From Acanthamoeba lenticulata (Eukaryota > Discosea > Longamoebia > Acanthamoebidae): DNA of 20,266 nt. The notes beneath the pieces are model-generated. The model saw only the letters and a list, made by a program, of their open reading frames with translations. It was not told where the DNA came from and did no database searches. The stretch's first letter is position 1; each line of letters starts with the position of its first letter. The translations under genes and the position numbers were made by a program. This document shows, one piece after another, positions 15,744-20,266 of this stretch. Where the stretch lies: the NCBI GenBank assembly GCA_002179805.1, contig NAVB01001798.1, positions 1 through 20,266 of the forward strand, in the 5' to 3' direction.

Positions 15744-18700
15744 TTGCATACGAGCAGATTGGACGGCTTCAAGTCACGATGGACGATGACGGGGTGAAGC
15801 GAGTGGAGGTAGTTGATGCCCAGCGCGGCGCTACGAAGAATCTTGATTTTCTGTTGCCAAGGCAGCTTAATCGCCCCGTCCTGCAGAATGTCTTTCAAGC
15901 TGCCCTGCTTTACAAACTCGGTCACGATGCACAAGTTGGGCTTTTTCATGCACGCCCCTGTGCACACCAGAACGCAAGCACACCAGCCATTCAGACCGTT
16001 GTCCATTTTCAAGACCCCCCCCGCACGCACACACACACACACACAACAGACAGAGAGACACGTACCGATGAAAAGGACGATGTTGGGGTGGTGCAGCTCC
16101 GAAAGGAAGGCCATCTCGGCGCGGAACTCGAGCATTCGACGCTCGTCGAGCTTCTGTTTGATGAACCGCTTGACGGCCACATCGACGCCCTTCCACTTGC
16201 CCCGGTGGACAACCTGCGTGCGCAAAATAAAATAAATGAAAATGAGCAACTCCAAGGGAGTGGACCACGGGACGATGGTGCTGAAGGAGGAGGAGGAGGA
16301 AAGGAGGAACGTACGCCGTAAGAACCGAGCCCAACCTGCTTGCCCACTTGGATCTCGTTGAAATCGATGATCCACCGACACAAGTTGGCCGACGTGAGGA
16401 AGTTGTCCTCCTTGAACGCCATCCCTTCGCCTACGACGGTTTGCATTTCTCCGCCATGGCCAGCAGATCCAGTGTGAGGGTCCTCGCTGCTGTTGCTCTC
16501 CGACCCGCCGTCGTGAGCCTTGGATACGCCGCCAAAGAAGCGACCCTCGAGGCCCTCGACCTTGATCTCGTAGAGCTTGGCACCTGCACCACGCGCCGAC
16601 CACGTGTGAGCACGTGCTGCTGCTGCTCACGCAAAGGAGGGGGAGGTGGCCATGTGCAGCGCGTTACCGTCAGGATTGTCGGGCATCTCAAAGGAGCCCA
16701 GGCACGAGATGGCACCACGCTTGACCTTGGCCAGGCTGGTCTCCACCACCTTGCGATAGGCCGCGTCGCTCAGCAGAATCTGGCCGCCGTGGGCGAGGGC
16801 CGTGATTCGCGCGGCTGCGTGCACCGTGGGCCCGATGTACTCGACGCGCCGCGACATGGGATCGCGCACCATGCGCGTCGAGCCCGAGTGCACGCCCATG
16901 CGCACGCGCAGACCCCGATAGAGGACGACCTCATCGCGGCCGGCGCTCGTGTCGGCCCACTCCTCGGCCGCGCCGGGATGGTTGAAAAGGGACTCCGGCC
17001 AGTCTACCTGCAGCAGCGCGCGCTGCACGTCGGTGCACCAGCCGAGGGCGTCGGCTGCGTGCTGGAAGGCCATGCAGAAGGAGCCCTCGCCCGAGTTGCG
17101 GTCGCGGATGAAAACGACCTCGTAGCCCCGGTGGCGCTTGAGGAGGTCACGGAGTGTGGCGTTGTGCAGCAACGTGGCGTCGCGCATGGCCTTGGCGTCA
17201 AACTCCCACAGAGACGCCGCACGCGAGATGTCCGTGAATACGATCGTGATTACGCCCTCGGGCGGCGGGTGCTGGTCGGCTGTTGTCCCTGCCGCGGCCG
17301 CAGCGGGTTCGGACTCAGAGTCGTGTGAGTCGCTGGTCGCTTGGCTGTTGTTGCTCGAGGTGGTCTGCCCCGGGTTGGACCACGACGAGTTGTAGACCGA
17401 TTTGCCGCCGCGGGAAGATGATGAATAGGATGTCGACGCCCCCGTGTTGTCACCCATCATGCCGCTCAGGCGTGTCATGACCTCGAGGAACGTCGGCCGC
17501 ACGCTGGGATCCGAGTGCCAGCAGCTCGTGATGATTTCCGTGTAGTCGCCAGGGCCGGCATCGTCACCCTCCGGCAGCTCAGGCCGGAGCCCATCGCGCA
17601 GCACCGCGACAGCCACCGCTGCCGGACTGCCGGCCCCCCCCACCACCACCACCACCGCACGACGAGCAAAAGCATCACATCCCCCCCCCCAATTTTTTCA
17701 GTACTTGGCTCTGTAGGTGCATGGGTTATTTACGTGAAAAAAACATAGGGGAAGAGAGGGGGGGGGGCGAGGTGGCTGTACCTCATGCCAAAGTAGGGCT
17801 GCTCGCGAGTCAGGAGCTCCCACAGGATGATACCGAAGCTGTAGACGTCAGCGAGGATGTAGTCCACGTCGGGAGACTCTTGCAAGATCTCCGGCGCGGC
17901 CCAATGAACACTGCCCACCATTTCCTTGACGCTGTCGCCCTTCATGTCTTCCTTGAACTTGGTCAGGCCAAAGTCGGAGACCTTGACGTTCCACTTGGCG
18001 TCAAGGAGGAGGTTGAGAGACTTGAGGTCGCGATGCACGATGCCGGATGAGTGCAAGAAGTGCATGCCCTTTGACGCCTGATAGGCCACCTTGACCTGTC
18101 ATGGGAGAGTTGTGTGTGTGGGGCGTGAGTACACAGCAAGAGACCACACACACACATACACACATACACACACAAATACACACAAATACACACAAATACC
18201 ACGTGGCACACAAGGGGAAGGCGAACCTTGAGAGCGAACGGGATTTCTGGGATCAGCTCGTTATGGAGGAGATCGTAGAGCGAGCCGAGAGCCATGAACT
18301 CCATGACGATGCACATCCTGGGCGGCTTGGTGCACGCCGCCATGAACAGCACCACGTTCGGGTGGCGTAGCGCAGTCATCACACGCACCTACACACACAC
18401 CCACACGAGGGTTGCATTGTTGTTAGAAAAAGAAAACCGGGTTGAGGGGCTGGATTTGCTCTCTTCTTGAAAGGAGAGACGCTTGTGGAGTGTCCCGGGG
18501 CGGGTGTGGTTGCGCGGTACCTCCTCCTTGAAGTTGCGCTCCATCTCCTTGGAAGTCTTCTCGGAAGCGATGACCTTGACAGCCACATCGGTTCCTTTCC
18601 ACACGGCTCGGTAGACCTCACCGTAGCCGCCAGTGCCCAACACGTCGCCAATCTCGAGCTCCTCGTAGTTGATCTCCCAGTCGTCGTGATCCCTCTTCTT

Positions 18701-20266
18701 CAACAAGACCAAGAGGAGGAGAAGGAAGATACATCCGAGGAGAAGCAACAACACCGCGCCCGCAGGGAGGGCCACGCCTGCACGTAACACGCCACAAGCC
18801 AACAGAAACATCATCGCCGTCGTCGTCGTCGTCGTCGTCAGCTCCGGTGAGGTGTCTGGTGCACGCGCATTTCTCTAAGAGGAGAGAGGAGCGTACTCAA
18901 GCCCACGATGACTGCTGCGCTGAGGGAGTCGCTGTTGGAGATGCGTTGCTCGCAGTAAGTGCCCTCGTATCCGCTGTTGCACACGCAGCCCACACCAGTG
19001 TTGCAGGTGCCGGCGTTGGAGCACACCACGCCCTGGTCGTCGATGCAAACGGCGACGCTGCTCACGGCGACGCCCTCGTAGGTGAAATTCTTGAGCAGCG
19101 AGTAGAAGCGCCTGCTGATGGGCTCGATCGTCGTGGCCACGAGGTAGCCTTGCCTGCTCGCAAAATTGGTGAGCACGAGAGCCAAGGGCAGGTCTGTCAG
19201 AAAAGAGCAGAAAAAGAAGAAGAAAAAGCAGAGCAGCGGAGAACGCACGTGTTGGCAATTTTGAGAGCGTCCGAGTTGGTTTGCGTCCAGTAGAAAAAGT
19301 CCGCCAGCGCTTGTGCTTTCGTGAGAGACTGCATGGAGGACTGTCGATAGAAGAAGGAGCCAAACGTTGCAAACGGCCAGCTGTTTTCGCCAGACCCTAA
19401 GAGGAGGATGATGGGTATCAAGTGCCCGTTAATAAGGGACGAACCAATGCCGCGACGCTGGTTTCCTGAAGGTGTACCAAGTTCAAGATTGCTGTATGTG
19501 TAGGGGTCCTGCCTTTTGGTCACGCTCCGCTTCCCTCCACCACCACCACCACTACTACTACTACTGTTGTAGTCGTCGATGGCACTCAGTAGAGTCGCAG
19601 TAGTTGGCGCCACTACCTTACCGGCAGGATTGACGATGGACGCCACATCGAGATAGGATGGGTACTGCACACATTTGAATCATAAATACATAAGAGAGAG
19701 AGAAATGCGTCATTAACGGTCCGCCATTCCTCTTTCATGCCGTTACGGGCCAGGGGAGGGAAGTGATTGATCGCGCGTACCAGCTGAACCTCATAGACCC
19801 GCGAGAAGCCAATCGCGTAAGAAGTGAAGATGAGATTGCGCAACAGGGCTGCCGAGCTGTTGGCAATCGACGAGCGGTTGCCCGTGCCAATCTCCACGGG
19901 GAAGGAGACCTTGAGGCCACTGCCAACCTGCATATATGTACGCACGCACGCGCGCGCGAGTCATTTGTTTGGCCATGGCCAAGGGGGACCAATGGTGAGG
20001 CAGGCGAGGATGGGGGAGGGGGGAGACACGCACCTTCTCCGCAAATTCGGGCACGGCGGCGCTCAGGACCTTGGTGAAGAGGTGGGTCGTTTCCGATGAA
20101 TCGTTCTGAGTGCACACGTAGATCACTTTAGCGGGCAAACTGGCCTGCACTTCAGGCGAGTTGATGGCCAGGATTCGCGAATCGTTCCACATGGTGATGT
20201 TGTTCATGTAGATGCCCGCGAGGACCTCAAAGTTGAGCACCAGCGTCAAGTTCAGCTTCTTGAGCT
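15210..20266 (-). CDS. Receptor-like protein: PstS-like domain, EGF, TM, TKL kinase, nucleotide cyclase, TKL kinase (5' incomplete)
   Basis: Twelve exons on the minus strand: >20266-20034, 19927-19781, 19664-19249, 19156-18897, 18777-18521, 18388-18227, 18095-17782, 17626-16668, 16583-16315, 16213-16066, 15957-15752, 15617-15210. Every intron is GT-AG, 84-155 nt, and all phases agree, giving 1258 residues to the stop; the N-terminus lies beyond the window. Residues 1-290 resemble the phosphate-binding protein PstS (EVLAGIYMNNITMWND, SWPFATFGSFFYR). CSNAGTCNTGVGCVCNSGYE (about 310-330) is an EGF-like module; 344-377 spans the membrane. Kinase 1 (about 390-655): GTGGYGEV, Lys419, HRDLKSLN 512-519, DFG 532-534, APE 558-560. 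A Ser-rich linker precedes a class III cyclase (720-915) with FTDI (Asp728) but GEG for GDG (Glu776) and VHAAAR for VNxxxR (His865). Kinase 2 (985-1245): GLGSYGVV, Lys1020, HRDLKPSN 1114-1121, DFG 1134-1136, APE. Both kinases keep their catalytic residues and look TKL-type. The ligand is unknown; phosphate is only a guess. Confidence 0.9.
15677..15744. repeat. (GCGT)17 microsatellite inside the last intron
   Basis: Seventeen uninterrupted GCGT units make up half of the 134-nt intron 15618-15751 of the receptor gene. Read through, they give the RTHA repeats seen in naive minus-strand frames. CA/GT runs also occupy two other introns of the gene (16029-16043, and 18140-18200 with an acacacaaat pattern). 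Confidence 0.9.

Noticed and set aside
15620..15790. Arg-Thr-His-Ala and Arg-Ala-Cys-Val repeat peptides
   Set aside because: They are direct translation of the (GCGT)n microsatellite within an intron.

Overview
The window is a chromosome end of a free-living amoeba, most likely Acanthamoeba. Four things point there. The left end is a (CCCTAA)n telomere tract in the orientation expected for a chromosome end. The gene at the right has many short GT-AG introns. That gene's architecture (PstS-like binding domain, EGF-like module, membrane span, TKL kinase, class III nucleotide cyclase, second TKL kinase) is one I associate with the Acanthamoeba castellanii kinome. The F-box proteins with 27-residue GHLDVLQWARANGCPWDxxTC repeats are typical of Acanthamoeba and of the pandoraviruses that infect it. 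The species is inferred, not proven.

Layout. 1-68 is telomere. 69-2046 is AC-rich subtelomeric DNA holding a degenerate CACCATGATTTCT minisatellite, a GT microsatellite and a decayed F-box/ankyrin gene (about 687-1055). 2047-11873 is a cluster of F-box/ankyrin-type genes. It has two divergent pairs, 2047-3660(-)/3821-5418(+) and 6917-8146(-)/8320-9609(+), each around an almost identical bidirectional promoter. A decayed member lies between them (5729-6536), with a smaller fragment at 6668-6748. Two tandem broken members follow at 9887-10472 and 10618-11873. At about 11873 the last repeat gene stops abruptly against a minus-strand fossil of the N-terminal ATPase region of eukaryotic DNA topoisomerase II (about 11877-12802), with intron-like gaps, an in-frame TAG and replaced catalytic residues. 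12803-14629 has no gene I can recognise but contains two hairpins and splice-like signals. 14630-14900 is another decayed repeat fragment. From 15210 to the right edge runs a 12-exon, incomplete minus-strand receptor gene of at least 1258 residues.

How the parts fit. The left 12 kb behaves like a subtelomeric nursery: one family is duplicated, inverted, frameshifted and eroded, while its promoter stays nearly unchanged between copies. The intact members would be substrate adaptors of SCF ubiquitin ligases, with the F-box binding Skp1 and the repeat solenoid binding a target. The right 5 kb is a conventional single-copy-looking signalling gene with consistent splice phases: an outside ligand-binding domain is linked through one membrane span to two kinases flanking a cyclase whose catalytic residues are altered.

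All exon borders, frameshift positions and homology calls were read by eye; no search or alignment program was run.
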